From: Brevinema_A sp051647535 | Lineage (GTDB): Bacteria; Spirochaetota; Brevinematia; Brevinematales; Brevinemataceae | DNA: 64,000 nt | Assembly (NCBI GenBank): GCA_051647535.1 | Contig: JBOFEA010000004.1 | Coordinates: 62,001 to 126,000 of the forward strand | Direction: 5' to 3' | Shown here: in pieces, positions 34,603-44,600 of the stretch | How the letters are laid out: the number at the start of each line of letters is the position of its first letter | Numbering within the stretch: position 1 is the first letter of the stretch | Made by a program: the position numbers and the translations under genes | Notes under the pieces: model-generated | Database searches by the model: none | The model's input: only the letters and a program-made list of their open reading frames with translations | What the model was told of the DNA's origin: nothing

Positions 34603-35302
34603 ATTTTCTTCAATTTTAATTATTATACTTATCACAGCAAGCATATTATTACATAAATTATGGTTTGAGCTAGCTGCAAAACATACCGGAATTTTTGATA
34701 TAAAAAATATTGAATTAACAGGATTAGTTTCTACAGATCGGCAAAACATTAATAATATTATTAAGAATGCGTCTACTCAATCCTTGATTAATATAGACAT
34801 TAACAGTTTAAAAACAGAATTAGAAAAATGCCCTTTAATAAAACAAGCTGTTATTAGTAAAGTATTTCCTCATATATTATCAATTGAAATAAAAGAAAGA
34901 CTACCTATTGTTTATATTAATTCAGGAAGTAAGTTTTATGTGAGTGATAATGAAGGTGTTATTCTTCCTATTAGAGACAAACAAGATTTAATTGTTATGA
35001 ATACAGAATTTGGAATTGCAATGAACGGCAGTCAAATAGCAGATGATTTACTGATTTTTGTCCTAAACAGTATAAAACAAGACTATTTGAGTAGAATAAA
35101 ATCTATCCATATTAATAAAGAAAGAGAAATAAGTTTTAAGATTCCGAATTTGAGTTCAGAATTTTTTATATATAACAAAGCTATTAGTAAAGAATTAATA
35201 GATCAAGCGTATTCCATTGCACGTTCAATCAAAGATAACAATATTATCCCCCCAAGACGTATTGAAATCACTGATAAAAAAACTGCAGTAGGAATTCGCT
35301 GA
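34577..35302 (+). CDS. ftsQ: Cell division protein FtsQ (DivIB)
   Basis: FtsQ is a bitopic divisome protein linking FtsA/FtsZ to septal wall synthesis. The 241 residues show a short cytoplasmic N-terminus, one helix (about 10-28), a POTRA domain (FDIKNIELTGLVSTDRQNI then LIKQAVISKVFPHILSIEIK with ERLPIVYIN) and a beta domain. The identification combines this layout with its place between ddl and ftsA. The ATG lies inside the end of ddl, so expression is coupled. Confidence 0.85.
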   Translation: MNNFPLRYKFSSILIIILITASILLHKLWFELAAKHTGIFDIKNIELTGLVSTDRQNINNIIKNASTQSLINIDINSLKTELEKCPLIKQAVISKVFPHILSIEIKERLPIVYINSGSKFYVSDNEGVILPIRDKQDLIVMNTEFGIAMNGSQIADDLLIFVLNSIKQDYLSRIKSIHINKEREISFKIPNLSSEFFIYNKAISKELIDQAYSIARSIKDNNIIPPRRIEITDKKTAVGIR

Positions 35303-35317
35303 AACTAAGGAATTATT

Positions 35318-36574
35318 GTGAGCAGTAAATCATTCAATCAACCAAATGACAGAATAATAGCCGGTCTTGATATGGGAACAGGAAAAATTGCTGTTGTTAT
35401 TTCAGGATTGGACATGCACAACAAACCGGAAATTCTTGGAGTTGCGAGTGTGCCGTCTCGAGGAATTCGAAAAGGTGTCGTAATAAATTTAGAACAAGCA
35501 GCATTTGCTGCTATTTCCGCAATCGAAAAAGCAGAACTTCAAGCAGGAACAACTGTTAATAGTGTAATGTTAGGTATTTCCGGTGGACATATAGAAATTA
35601 CCAAAAGCAAAGCTGTAATTGCAGTACCAACAGGAAGAGAAATCAACAAAGAAGATATAAACAGAGTCATTGATGCTGCTACTACAGTAGTTATTCCTCC
35701 AGATAGAGAAATTATTCACGTACTTCCTCAAGAATTTTCTGTAGACGATCAAAAAGGAATCAAAGATCCTATAGGAATGTTGGGGTCACGTTTAGAAGTA
35801 TATGTACATATTATTACTGTAGCGGCAGCTTCTGTAAATAATTTGATTAAAAGTGTTTACAAAGCCGGATTTGATACTTCGGATATTATTCTCAAATCAT
35901 TGGCATCATCACGTGCTCTTATTCATGAAGAAGAACGTGATGAAGGGTGCTTATTAATAGATATTGGAGCAGGAACTACAGATTTCATTGTTTTTCTTGA
36001 CGGAGGAATGAGGCATACAGGACAATTATCTATAGGTGGCAGCCATATAACCAATGATATTTCTTACGGAATGAAAGTGACAATGCACACAGCCGAAAAA
36101 ATTAAATGCCAATACGGATCTGCCATAGCAGCTGCAGTACCTCTTCAGGAACAATTTGAAATTTTAAATCCCAATGGGCGTTCCGAAAGACTTGAAACCA
36201 GACGTCTGCTTGCAGAAATTATTCAACCTCGTTTAGAAGAAATTTTATTTTTAGTCAACGAAGAAATTGAAAAAACAAGATTCAAATCTTATCTTTCAGC
36301 AGGAATTATTTTAACAGGCGGAGTTGCCTGTACAGAAAACATTGAAGAGCTTGCTATGGAAATTTTCAATCTTCCTGTTCGCGTTGGTTCTCCTATCAAC
36401 TTACGAGGATTAAATGAATTTGTAAGAAATCCTTCTCTATCTACAGCTGTAGGACTATCACTATACGGTCTTCAACATAAACCGCAGATCGGATCTATGA
36501 GTAGTCCGGATGAAGACAAGAATTTTCAAAATATTGTTCAAAGAATACAAGGCTGGTTTAACGAATTTTTTTAA
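35318..36574 (+). CDS. ftsA: Cell division protein FtsA
   Basis: FtsA is the actin-like membrane tether of the Z ring. The 418 residues have the phosphate-1 loop GLDMGTGKIAVVI, the 1C subdomain segment TVNSVMLGISGGHIE, LLIDIGAGTTDF (phosphate-2) and AGIILTGGVA (adenosine), and a C-terminal amphipathic helix NIVQRIQGWFNEFF for membrane binding. The start is GTG at 35318 behind TAAGGA. It is followed by ftsZ after 74 bases. Confidence 0.95.
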   Translation: MSSKSFNQPNDRIIAGLDMGTGKIAVVISGLDMHNKPEILGVASVPSRGIRKGVVINLEQAAFAAISAIEKAELQAGTTVNSVMLGISGGHIEITKSKAVIAVPTGREINKEDINRVIDAATTVVIPPDREIIHVLPQEFSVDDQKGIKDPIGMLGSRLEVYVHIITVAAASVNNLIKSVYKAGFDTSDIILKSLASSRALIHEEERDEGCLLIDIGAGTTDFIVFLDGGMRHTGQLSIGGSHITNDISYGMKVTMHTAEKIKCQYGSAIAAAVPLQEQFEILNPNGRSERLETRRLLAEIIQPRLEEILFLVNEEIEKTRFKSYLSAGIILTGGVACTENIEELAMEIFNLPVRVGSPINLRGLNEFVRNPSLSTAVGLSLYGLQHKPQIGSMSSPDEDKNFQNIVQRIQGWFNEFF

Positions 36575-36648
36575 AGAATTTAATAAATCAACAATTATTC
36601 CGATAACATTACCAATGTATATTAAATAAATATTTTCCGGGGGAATTT

Positions 36649-38214
36649 ATGTCATATTTTGAAGAATTATGGAGTGCCGGACGAGAAGAAAATGACGAAC
36701 CTGAAAACAACAAAAAAAATTCTGATTTTATTTTCACTACTCCGGATCAACTTCAAGAAGAGATTTTTTTCACACCTCGTAATATTCCTGAAAATATGCC
36801 GGCTCCACAAGATTCAATATCATTCCCTATTCCACCTGAAGATAATTTACTTGATAATATTACAGCAGGCGGAGCATTAAAAGTATTAGGTATCGGTGGT
36901 GCCGGATGTAATGCTGTGAACCGAATGATTGAAGATCATATTAAAGGTGTTGAATTTATTGCAGTAAATACAGATATTCAAGTATTAAGAAAATCATTGA
37001 CAAAAAACCGTATTGCTATCGGAACCAAAATCACTAAAGGATTAGGAGCCGGAGCAAAACCGGAAATTGGAGAAAAATCCGCATTAGAAAGTGTAGAAGA
37101 AATTAGAAATTCTCTTCAAGATACTGATATGGTATTTATTACTGCAGGTATGGGCGGAGGTACCGGAACGGGAGCTGCTCCTATTATTGCTCAAATAGCT
37201 AAAGAAGCCGGTTGTCTTGTTGTTGCTGTCGTAACGCTTCCTTTTGTGTTTGAAGGATCCAAACGACATAAAACCGCTATAGAAGGAATTGACAAACTTA
37301 AAGATCATGTAGATACTATGCTTGTGATTTCCAACTCCCGTATTTTTGAAATTGTCGAAAAAAATACATCTGTTAAAGATGCGTTTAAAAAGATTGATGA
37401 AGTATTAAAACAAGCTGTACAAGGTATTGCCGGAATTATCAGTGAAACAGCTATTATCAATGTAGACTTCAATGATGTAAAAACAATTCTAGCAAACCGA
37501 GGTGAAGCCATTATGGGAATCGGTCAAGCTAAAGGAGATAACAGAGCTCTTAAAGCTGCTGAAGAAGCACTTGCCAATCCATTAATAGAAAACAATACTT
37601 TCCGACAAGCAGGAGCTATGGTTGCCAAAATTATTGGTGGAAATGATTTTGATATGAAAGAATTTCATGAAGCAGCAGAAGCAATTGCCAAATTCTGCCG
37701 TAAAGATGCCGAAATTATTATGGGCTTGGATTTTGATGAAAATTTAAAAGATCAAGTACGGATTATTATTGTAGCAACCGATTTAATCAGAGATGTTTCG
37801 CCTCATAAATTATCAGATATTTCTTCCAATGAACAGCCCTTTAGTACATTACAGGATAATCTTTCCCCTTCTCTAGATGTAGAACAGCATCACCACGCAT
37901 CCACTCCAAATCAATACAACTACTTGGATACTAATGATGATTGGATTTTTCAGTTTCCCAATTCCCAACACCCTACTTCTGAAAAAATCCCACCTGCTTC
38001 TAACGAAATGTCTTCGCAACGGCATTCGCAAAACAGAAGAAGTTTAGATTTCTCCGTACGTAAAGATAATCAATATATTTACGAAAAACTGGATCCTATA
38101 GATTCTCGAAGATCAATCTCTGACGTCCCTAATATTACTTCTGATTTGGATACTCCTGCTTTTTTGAGAAGAAAAAAACGTATTCTTAATGATTCTAATC
38201 TTCCTCAATATTAA
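36649..38214 (+). CDS. ftsZ: Cell division protein FtsZ with long N- and C-terminal extensions
   Basis: FtsZ is the tubulin-like GTPase forming the division ring. The GTPase core starts near residue 77 with GIGGAGCNAVNRM and has the tubulin signature GGGTGTG (169-175), VVTLPFVFEGSKR and the T7-loop NVDFNDVKTIL. At 521 residues it is much longer than usual (about 350-420). There is an acidic, proline-rich N-terminal extension of about 75 residues and a C-terminal linker of about 120 residues ending in DTPAFLRRKKR, the FtsA-binding peptide. The ribosome-binding site GGGGGA is strong and placed for ATG 36649, so the N-terminal extension is probably translated. Confidence 0.97.
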   Translation: MSYFEELWSAGREENDEPENNKKNSDFIFTTPDQLQEEIFFTPRNIPENMPAPQDSISFPIPPEDNLLDNITAGGALKVLGIGGAGCNAVNRMIEDHIKGVEFIAVNTDIQVLRKSLTKNRIAIGTKITKGLGAGAKPEIGEKSALESVEEIRNSLQDTDMVFITAGMGGGTGTGAAPIIAQIAKEAGCLVVAVVTLPFVFEGSKRHKTAIEGIDKLKDHVDTMLVISNSRIFEIVEKNTSVKDAFKKIDEVLKQAVQGIAGIISETAIINVDFNDVKTILANRGEAIMGIGQAKGDNRALKAAEEALANPLIENNTFRQAGAMVAKIIGGNDFDMKEFHEAAEAIAKFCRKDAEIIMGLDFDENLKDQVRIIIVATDLIRDVSPHKLSDISSNEQPFSTLQDNLSPSLDVEQHHHASTPNQYNYLDTNDDWIFQFPNSQHPTSEKIPPASNEMSSQRHSQNRRSLDFSVRKDNQYIYEKLDPIDSRRSISDVPNITSDLDTPAFLRRKKRILNDSNLPQY

Positions 38215-38233
38215 ATTTTATAAGGTTTAAGTT

Positions 38234-39349
38234 ATGAAAAAGTGGTTTGTCGTGTTTCTTTTAACGTTGAATTCATGCCAAAATAAAAAACTCCTACAGT
38301 ACCAAAACATATTTGATACATCATTAGGTACTAATATAACACAAATCGGTTCTTATTTTAATGTTAATACTCTAAAAGAAGGTTATTGTTTAGAAGCAAA
38401 TTTTGTTGTTCCTAACGCTCTCTATGTTTATAATCAAAAATTATACGTTGCAGATCAATTTAATCAAAGAATTTCTATCTTTCCGATTTCCAAACAATTT
38501 TCAGCAAAAGATGTTATTGTCATTTCCAATAAGACTTCCGAATATTCTTTTGCTCAACCTTATAACGTCCTTGCAAACAACAAATTTATTTATTCTGTTG
38601 TTTCAACTAAAGAAATTGACTACTCAAATAACAGTAATTTTAATTCTGAAGATTTATTTATTTACAAATTTACCTCCAAAGGTCAATTTGTCTATTCCCT
38701 AGGAAAAGCAGGCAAAAACTCTCAAGTACTAGACCAACTTCCAAATCATCTCTATATGGATTTAGAAGACAATTTATACGTATATTATTGGAAATATCAT
38801 CAAGAAAAACAATTACCTTACTTTGAAATCAACAAATATAATGATCAAGGTATATTAATACAAACATTTGATACTATTACCTTATTCAATACTACCAATA
38901 TCAGCGGTACAAACTATCAACCCTTGGTATCTTCAGCTTTACACAATCCAAACGGTGATCTCGTAATGACCATCGAATTACAGCCTATAACTGATACCAC
39001 CGGTAATGAGATTATTCCAGAAATACAAAATATTAAAAACTACACTGCCATTTATTCTGTTTCAACAAAAGAATTTATCCGTGCATCGGATTTACACGGT
39101 ATGGATGAAACTATCTTAGGAATCAGCGACTCTGAAGACATCTATCTTCAAAGTTTCGATACCGAACAAGAAATTCTCCAAATTAAAGTATTATCTTCCT
39201 CATTAGAAAAAAAATCGCAATTCTATGTTCCGGTTAAATCAGATTATTATTTAATTAATAATTATTTTATTGACCATATTGGAAACATATATAATTCCGT
39301 TATTGACCGTTGTCAAAAATTTATTCTTATCAAATGGAATAAAAAATAA
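38234..39349 (+). CDS. Putative beta-propeller lipoprotein, function unknown
   Basis: The 371-residue protein starts MKKWFVVFLLTLNSCQNK, a signal peptide with lipobox LNSC, so Cys-15 is probably lipidated. The rest consists of repeated hydrophobic strands with segments such as VPNALYVYNQKLYVADQFNQ, LFIYKFTSKGQFVYSLGKAG and YLQSFDTEQEILQIKVLSS, a spacing that suggests an NHL/six-bladed beta-propeller. I do not recognise the family. It follows ftsZ by 19 bases and precedes ruvC, and may be part of the division operon's transcript. A cell-envelope role is an inference. Confidence 0.6.
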   Translation: MKKWFVVFLLTLNSCQNKKLLQYQNIFDTSLGTNITQIGSYFNVNTLKEGYCLEANFVVPNALYVYNQKLYVADQFNQRISIFPISKQFSAKDVIVISNKTSEYSFAQPYNVLANNKFIYSVVSTKEIDYSNNSNFNSEDLFIYKFTSKGQFVYSLGKAGKNSQVLDQLPNHLYMDLEDNLYVYYWKYHQEKQLPYFEINKYNDQGILIQTFDTITLFNTTNISGTNYQPLVSSALHNPNGDLVMTIELQPITDTTGNEIIPEIQNIKNYTAIYSVSTKEFIRASDLHGMDETILGISDSEDIYLQSFDTEQEILQIKVLSSSLEKKSQFYVPVKSDYYLINNYFIDHIGNIYNSVIDRCQKFILIKWNKK

Positions 39350-39390
39350 TATTTTTAAAGTTGTTTAGAATTTCATATTAGGAGAATTTA

Positions 39391-39861
39391 TTGATTGTCT
39401 GCGGTATTGATCCCGGTTACGACCGATGCGGATATGCTTTTCTTGAATTAAATAACGGTAAAATCAACGTATTATCTTACGGTTTGATATCAACTGATAA
39501 AAAAAACGACTTCTCCAGCAGGATTAAGGAATTAGGAGATGATTTTGAATTACTCCTGAATACTTACCAACCCAGCCATATCTACCTTGAAACACTTTAT
39601 ATGGGTAGAAATACCACAACTGTATTAGGTGTTGCCGAGACAAGAGGCATATTTCGCTATATTTCCAAAAAACATAATTTAACTATTGCAGAACTTTCCC
39701 CCAATTCTATCAAAAAAACAATTTCAGGATATGGTGCTGCAGGAAAATCTCAAATGATTCAAGCAATTACCAAACTTTTAAATTTACCCAAACCACCTTA
39801 TCCGGATGATACTGCCGATGCATTAGCAATTGCATTTTGTGGTTGTTTAAAGATTTCATAA
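39391..39861 (+). CDS. ruvC: Holliday junction resolvase RuvC
   Basis: RuvC is the dimeric endonuclease that cuts Holliday junctions. The 156 residues contain the acidic catalytic set: Asp in GIDPGYDRCG, Glu in HIYLETLYMG, and Asp in PDDTADALAIAFC. The start is TTG at 39391. It is required to include the first catalytic Asp, and AGGAGA lies 6 bases upstream. RuvB is at the other end of the window and RuvA is not seen. Confidence 0.95.
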   Translation: MIVCGIDPGYDRCGYAFLELNNGKINVLSYGLISTDKKNDFSSRIKELGDDFELLLNTYQPSHIYLETLYMGRNTTTVLGVAETRGIFRYISKKHNLTIAELSPNSIKKTISGYGAAGKSQMIQAITKLLNLPKPPYPDDTADALAIAFCGCLKIS

Positions 39862-39943
39862 AAATAAAATCCTTTTTCGACAAAAAATACTTATATTTAA
39901 GATATATTCATAAGAATTTTATTACTATAATGAGGTATACGTT

Positions 39944-41401
39944 ATGTCAAAAAAATATTTCCCTACGATTATTATCAGTATATTTTTAGGAATAGCAAGT
40001 ATTGCTTTTGTTAGTTCAAAACTACTAGCTCAGAAACAAGAACTTCGAATCACAACATCCAATCCCGTAATTGATAATTTACCACAATTAAACTCTATTT
40101 TGGGATTACAAACTGCATTAAGAACAATCGCAAGTAATATTACTCCCGGAGTAGTAAGTATAGATATTGAAGGTTCTACTTCTATTAATAATATTCCCAA
40201 CGATCCTTTCTTTCAATTTTTCTTTGGAGACAACGAAAATTTGAAGCGTCAATATAATTCTACAGGTTCCGGATTCATCATTACTCCTGATGGATATTTG
40301 TTCTCAAATTGGCATGTTGTCAAAGACGCATCAAAAATTCAAGTCACTTTAGCAGACCAACGGACTTTTGAAGCTCGACTTATTGGTGCTGACACAGAAT
40401 TAGACATTGCTTTATTAAAAATTGACGGTCAAGATCTTCCGGTAGTACCTATTGGAAACTCCGATGAAACAATGGTTGGAGATTTAGTAGTTGCAATAGG
40501 AAATCCTTTTGGTTTGTCAAGTACATTTACGTTTGGTGCAGTTAGCGGTCTTGGTAGAGAAGGCGTTCTACCCGGTCTGCAACGGTTCATTCAATCTGAT
40601 GTAGCCGTTAATCCAGGAAATTCCGGAGGTCCTCTTTTAAATATCCGAGGTCAAGCCGTTGGAATTAATACCGCTATCCGTTCAAGAAGCGGTGGATATG
40701 AAGGAATCAGCTTTGCTATTCCTATTAATACAGCCCGCCATATTGCAGAACAACTATTCACTTCTGGTACTGTTGAAAGAGGATTTCTTGGCGTTGTACC
40801 TCAAAGTCTTGATGTTATGTCCAGACAAGCTCTAAAATTAAATAATAACGAAGGTATATTGATTTCTTCTTTAGAAGCTTCAGGGCCTGCTGATCAAGCA
40901 GGTTTGGTACAGGGAGATATTATAACAAAAGTAGACGGTCAATCAGTATCTTCTCCGGCACAATTAACAGAAATAATTGCCACTAAAGCTCCAAAAAGTA
41001 CTGTTCAACTGGAAATTGTAAGAAATAATAAAAGAAATACTATCATTGTGACATTAGGGAAAAGACCTTCAGCTCTTGTCCGTGGTAATTCTTCAGATTC
41101 TTCAGACAATAAATTATCAGATACTTTCTCATTTAAAGGTATTCAATTTGCATCAGCCACTTCTGAAGACTTAAAAAGAAACGGCGCATCTCAAGGAGTC
41201 GTCATTCGAAAAACAGATCCGAACAGTCCATTTTCATTTATTCTTTCAACAGGCGATGTTATAGGAGCAATCAACAATACAGAAATTTCTTCTTTAGAAG
41301 ACTTAAAAGCAACTGTTGAACAACATCAAAATTCTAAAACATTTGTATTTCTTATATATAGAAAAGGATTTTTGATATACCGAAGTATACAGCTTCGGTA
41401 A
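39944..41401 (+). CDS. htrA: Periplasmic serine protease HtrA/DegP family
   Basis: This is a periplasmic quality-control protease and chaperone. The 485 residues start with an N-terminal helix or signal (about 8-26). A trypsin-like domain follows with catalytic His-124 (SNWHVV), Asp-154 (TELDIALLK) and Ser-227 (NPGNSGGPLLN), then two PDZ domains. The first contains GFLGVVPQSL and ASGPADQAGLVQGDIITKVD, the second GVVIRKTDPNSPF. A GAGG site precedes the ATG, and a strong terminator follows. Membrane-anchored DegS would have only one PDZ, so DegP/DegQ-like is preferred. Confidence 0.95.
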   Translation: MSKKYFPTIIISIFLGIASIAFVSSKLLAQKQELRITTSNPVIDNLPQLNSILGLQTALRTIASNITPGVVSIDIEGSTSINNIPNDPFFQFFFGDNENLKRQYNSTGSGFIITPDGYLFSNWHVVKDASKIQVTLADQRTFEARLIGADTELDIALLKIDGQDLPVVPIGNSDETMVGDLVVAIGNPFGLSSTFTFGAVSGLGREGVLPGLQRFIQSDVAVNPGNSGGPLLNIRGQAVGINTAIRSRSGGYEGISFAIPINTARHIAEQLFTSGTVERGFLGVVPQSLDVMSRQALKLNNNEGILISSLEASGPADQAGLVQGDIITKVDGQSVSSPAQLTEIIATKAPKSTVQLEIVRNNKRNTIIVTLGKRPSALVRGNSSDSSDNKLSDTFSFKGIQFASATSEDLKRNGASQGVVIRKTDPNSPFSFILSTGDVIGAINNTEISSLEDLKATVEQHQNSKTFVFLIYRKGFLIYRSIQLR

Positions 41402-41412
41402 TATAACAAAAA

Positions 41413-41444
41413 CAAAAAACGGTTCTTTAAAGAGCCGTTTTTTT
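41413..41444 (+). terminator. Terminator after htrA
   Basis: An A-rich flank, the stem AAACGGTTCTT/AAGAGCCGTTT (one G-U pair) and a run of seven T's directly after the htrA stop. Confidence 0.88.
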
Positions 41445-41511
41445 CATAAGATTGCAAAATATATCAAAATATGCTATTAATATTAAAATAACAACTATTT
41501 TAGGAGGATGT

Positions 41512-43176
41512 ATGACTATACTGTTAATGATCATTTTATGTATACCAGGATTTATTTGGGCAGAACCATCAAAAACAAATGCAGAAATATTAGGTATAGC
41601 AACGTTAGTTCCTCCATTATTGGCTATTTTGCTGGCTTTTGCAACCAAAAAAGTGTACTTTTCTTTATTTATGGGAGTTTGGGTAGGAAGTCTTATTCTA
41701 TTTTCCAAAGATGGAATAAGTGTATTAGATTTATATTCAAGTTTTGAATATATTACAAACACTATTATTAAAATTTCCACAGACAGCTGGAATGCATCTA
41801 TTATACTACAAGTCGTAACAATAGGTGGATTGATTGCTGTCATTGGAAAAAACGGCGGATCTTATGCTGTTGCCTCTGCAATTGCAAAAAAAGCTAAATC
41901 ATCTTGTTCAGCCCAACTTCTTACTGTCTTTACAGCATTATTTTTATTTTTTGACGACTATGCAAATTGTTTGATTACCGGTCCTGTTATGCGTCCTGTC
42001 ACAGATAAATTAAAAATATCTCGTGAAAAACTCGCATTTTTGGTAGATTCTACAGCAGCTCCTGTAGCAGGAATTATGGTTATTTCAACTTGGATTGGAT
42101 ATGAATTGGGGATATTAAGAGATTCGTATCAAGCAGCAGGATTAATGGATCCCAACGTATATCAAATTTTTATAAAAAGTCTTCCTTATCGATTTTATAA
42201 TTTTTTTATCTTGGGATTCATCTTGTTAATTCCATTGCTGAATAGAGATTTCGGCCCAATGCTTACTGCTGAACGAAATGCCCGTACTCAAACATCTCAA
42301 CAGACAAATAATTCTGTTCAAGATTCGTTTACTACACCGAAAGACGGTGTTAAATATCATATAATCAATGCATTAATACCAATCAGTGTATTAATTATAA
42401 GCTGTATCCTTGGTATTTGGTATAACGGCTATCAAACTCTTTCTGCAGAGAATTCTAACTTTGCTGCTTCTCTTTCATGGAATGAATATATTATTCAAAT
42501 CCTATCATCTGCAGATGTTGTTTCTGCTATTTTCAAAGCTGCCATATTAGCAAGTATTACCGCGATTATTTTATCTGCTTTAACTAAAACCTTATCATTT
42601 TTTGAAGCTATAGAAGTTTGGATTACCGGTGTCAAACATCTGATTGATACTGTTTTAGTATTAATATTAGCTTGGTCGTTATCATCAATCATTAAAGAAT
42701 TGGAAACAAGTTTGTACTTAACAATGCATTTAAAAACATTTATCACTCCGGAAATTGTCCCTGCAATAACATTTATTCTTGCCAGTTTTATTTCGTTTTC
42801 TACAGGTTCTGCTTACGGCACGATGGGAATTCTTATGCCGCTAGCAATTCCTCTAGCAAGTTCCCTTTCCGGAGATTATCATTCTTCCGTAACTCTTCTT
42901 ACCGCCGGTTCAGTATTATCAGGAGCTATTGTAGGAGATCACTGTTCTCCTATTTCCGATACTACTATTTTATCTTCCAGTGGTGCTTCATGCCCCTTAA
43001 TCAGCCATGTCAAAACTCAAATGCCTTATACATTGTTAGTCACAGGAGTTTCTATTGTTTTCGGTTATCTATTTATTGCATTGGGATTCCCGCTGTTTAT
43101 CAATTATATTATTGGATTTTCAGTGCTTATTGGAGTATTAATTTCTTTTGGAAAATCTCCCGATCAAAACACTTAA
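41512..43176 (+). CDS. nhaC: Na+/H+ antiporter, NhaC family
   Basis: This is an inner-membrane antiporter of 554 residues with about 12 helices. The conserved segments ALFLFFDDYANCLITGPVMRP, STAAPVAGIMVISTWIGYELG, SFSTGSAYGTMGILMPLAIP and GAIVGDHCSPISDTTILSS are typical of the NhaC/MleN group. ATG 41512 is chosen because AGGAGG is just upstream. An earlier in-frame ATG at 41452 has no ribosome-binding site. It may export sodium or exchange organic anions. The substrate cannot be deduced. It is flanked by terminators on both sides and so monocistronic. Confidence 0.85.
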   Translation: MTILLMIILCIPGFIWAEPSKTNAEILGIATLVPPLLAILLAFATKKVYFSLFMGVWVGSLILFSKDGISVLDLYSSFEYITNTIIKISTDSWNASIILQVVTIGGLIAVIGKNGGSYAVASAIAKKAKSSCSAQLLTVFTALFLFFDDYANCLITGPVMRPVTDKLKISREKLAFLVDSTAAPVAGIMVISTWIGYELGILRDSYQAAGLMDPNVYQIFIKSLPYRFYNFFILGFILLIPLLNRDFGPMLTAERNARTQTSQQTNNSVQDSFTTPKDGVKYHIINALIPISVLIISCILGIWYNGYQTLSAENSNFAASLSWNEYIIQILSSADVVSAIFKAAILASITAIILSALTKTLSFFEAIEVWITGVKHLIDTVLVLILAWSLSSIIKELETSLYLTMHLKTFITPEIVPAITFILASFISFSTGSAYGTMGILMPLAIPLASSLSGDYHSSVTLLTAGSVLSGAIVGDHCSPISDTTILSSSGASCPLISHVKTQMPYTLLVTGVSIVFGYLFIALGFPLFINYIIGFSVLIGVLISFGKSPDQNT

Positions 43177-43186
43177 TTTACAAATA

Positions 43187-43216
43187 AAAAAACCTCCTGA
43201 TATCAGGAGGTTTTTT
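43187..43216 (+). terminator. Bidirectional terminator between nhaC and mnmE
   Basis: The perfect palindrome A6-CCTCCTGATATCAGGAGG-T6 serves the convergent genes. Its right edge overlaps the mnmE stop codon. Confidence 0.88.
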
Positions 43217-44579
43217 ATTTTCCTATACAAAATTGTGAGAAAATTCGATCTAATATAGCATCATCTGTTGTCTTACCAACAATTTCTTCAATAGAAGCAC
43301 GTGCATCTCGAATATGAGATGCAGTAAATTCTTCAGATTGCTCATTCCCAATACTTTCTAAAGCCTTAAGAAGATGTGATTTTGCCTGAATAAGAAGACC
43401 TTCCTGACGAGCATTAGCAATAAGAATTTCGTTTTCGGGATCAATACAACCGGAATGGTAAAAATCCGAAATTTTCTGAAAAATTTCATCCAACCCTTCA
43501 CCGGTACGAGCCGATACAGATAATGTCTTAAAAGAAGATTCAATATTGATTTTAGATGGAAGATCCCTCTTATTAAGAATAACGATAGTATATTTTCCAA
43601 TTTGCTCGAGACGCTTTAGAATTTCCAAATCGTCCTGTTCAACATCCTGCGATTGATCCAATACAAACAATACAATATCTGCCTGCTCTAAAGCTTTCCA
43701 GCTCCTTACAGTTCCTTGTTTTTCGATTATATCATCAGTTTCTCTGATACCAGCTGTATCAAAAAAACGAAGAAGAAGACCGTGGGATGAAATCGAATGC
43801 TCTACAACATCCCTTGTCGTTCCGGCAATATCACTAACAATTACTCTGTCTTCACAGCTTAGCGCATTCAATAATGACGATTTTCCTACATTAGGACGTC
43901 CTGATAATGCTATTTTAATCCCAGCATTACTCATTTTCCCTACAGAAGCTCCAGACAATAATTGTTCTATATTCCGAATCACATGATTAATATCGTCTTC
44001 ATATTGATCATGAATAAGAATATCAACTTCTTCTTCCGCATGATCAATAGCAGTTTCAAGTAATGCTAAAATATCAAGGATTTGATGATGCAGATCTTCT
44101 ATTTTTGACGTTAATCCTCCATTCAGCCTTCCAATAGCTTGAGCATGAGCAAATTTGGTTTGAGCATGAATCAAATCTCTTACCGCTTCCGCCTGTGTTA
44201 AATCCATTTTCCCGTTAAGAAAAGCTCTAAAACTAAATTCACCGGGCTCAGCACCGGTAATACCAAGCTCATAAAGAAGACGCAATACTTCTTTTACAAT
44301 ATAAGGACTTCCATGAGTCCAAATTTCTAATGATTCTTCACCGGTAAAGGAATACGGAGACTGAAAAATTCCTACCAATACCTCATCAATAATTTTCGCT
44401 GAAGATGGATCAATAATAGATCCATAAGCAATTTCGTAAGCTTTCTTCTCAGACAAGCTTACTTTTCCACGAAAAATATGATCAACCAGTTTTATACACC
44501 CTTCTCCTGACACACGTATCATAGAAACACCGGCAAAACCTGCAGCAGTAGCAGGAGCAGCAATTATTTTATGATTCAC
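43215..44579 (-). CDS. mnmE: tRNA modification GTPase MnmE
   Basis: MnmE, with MnmG, installs the (carboxymethyl)aminomethyl group on U34 of tRNAs. The 454 residues include an N-terminal tetrahydrofolate-binding domain (APATAAGFAGVSMIRVSGEG), a helical domain, the G domain with GRPNVGKSSLLNAL, DIAGTTRD, DTAGIRE and NKRD, and the conserved C-terminal FCIGK whose Cys marks the family. The start is GTG at 44579 with GAGAGG about 10 bases upstream. yidC lies directly upstream, matching the widespread yidC-(jag)-mnmE order with jag missing. Confidence 0.96.
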   Translation of the reverse strand: MNHKIIAAPATAAGFAGVSMIRVSGEGCIKLVDHIFRGKVSLSEKKAYEIAYGSIIDPSSAKIIDEVLVGIFQSPYSFTGEESLEIWTHGSPYIVKEVLRLLYELGITGAEPGEFSFRAFLNGKMDLTQAEAVRDLIHAQTKFAHAQAIGRLNGGLTSKIEDLHHQILDILALLETAIDHAEEEVDILIHDQYEDDINHVIRNIEQLLSGASVGKMSNAGIKIALSGRPNVGKSSLLNALSCEDRVIVSDIAGTTRDVVEHSISSHGLLLRFFDTAGIRETDDIIEKQGTVRSWKALEQADIVLFVLDQSQDVEQDDLEILKRLEQIGKYTIVILNKRDLPSKINIESSFKTLSVSARTGEGLDEIFQKISDFYHSGCIDPENEILIANARQEGLLIQAKSHLLKALESIGNEQSEEFTASHIRDARASIEEIVGKTTDDAILDRIFSQFCIGK

Positions 44580-44600
44580 AATAGATCAACCTCTCTATTA

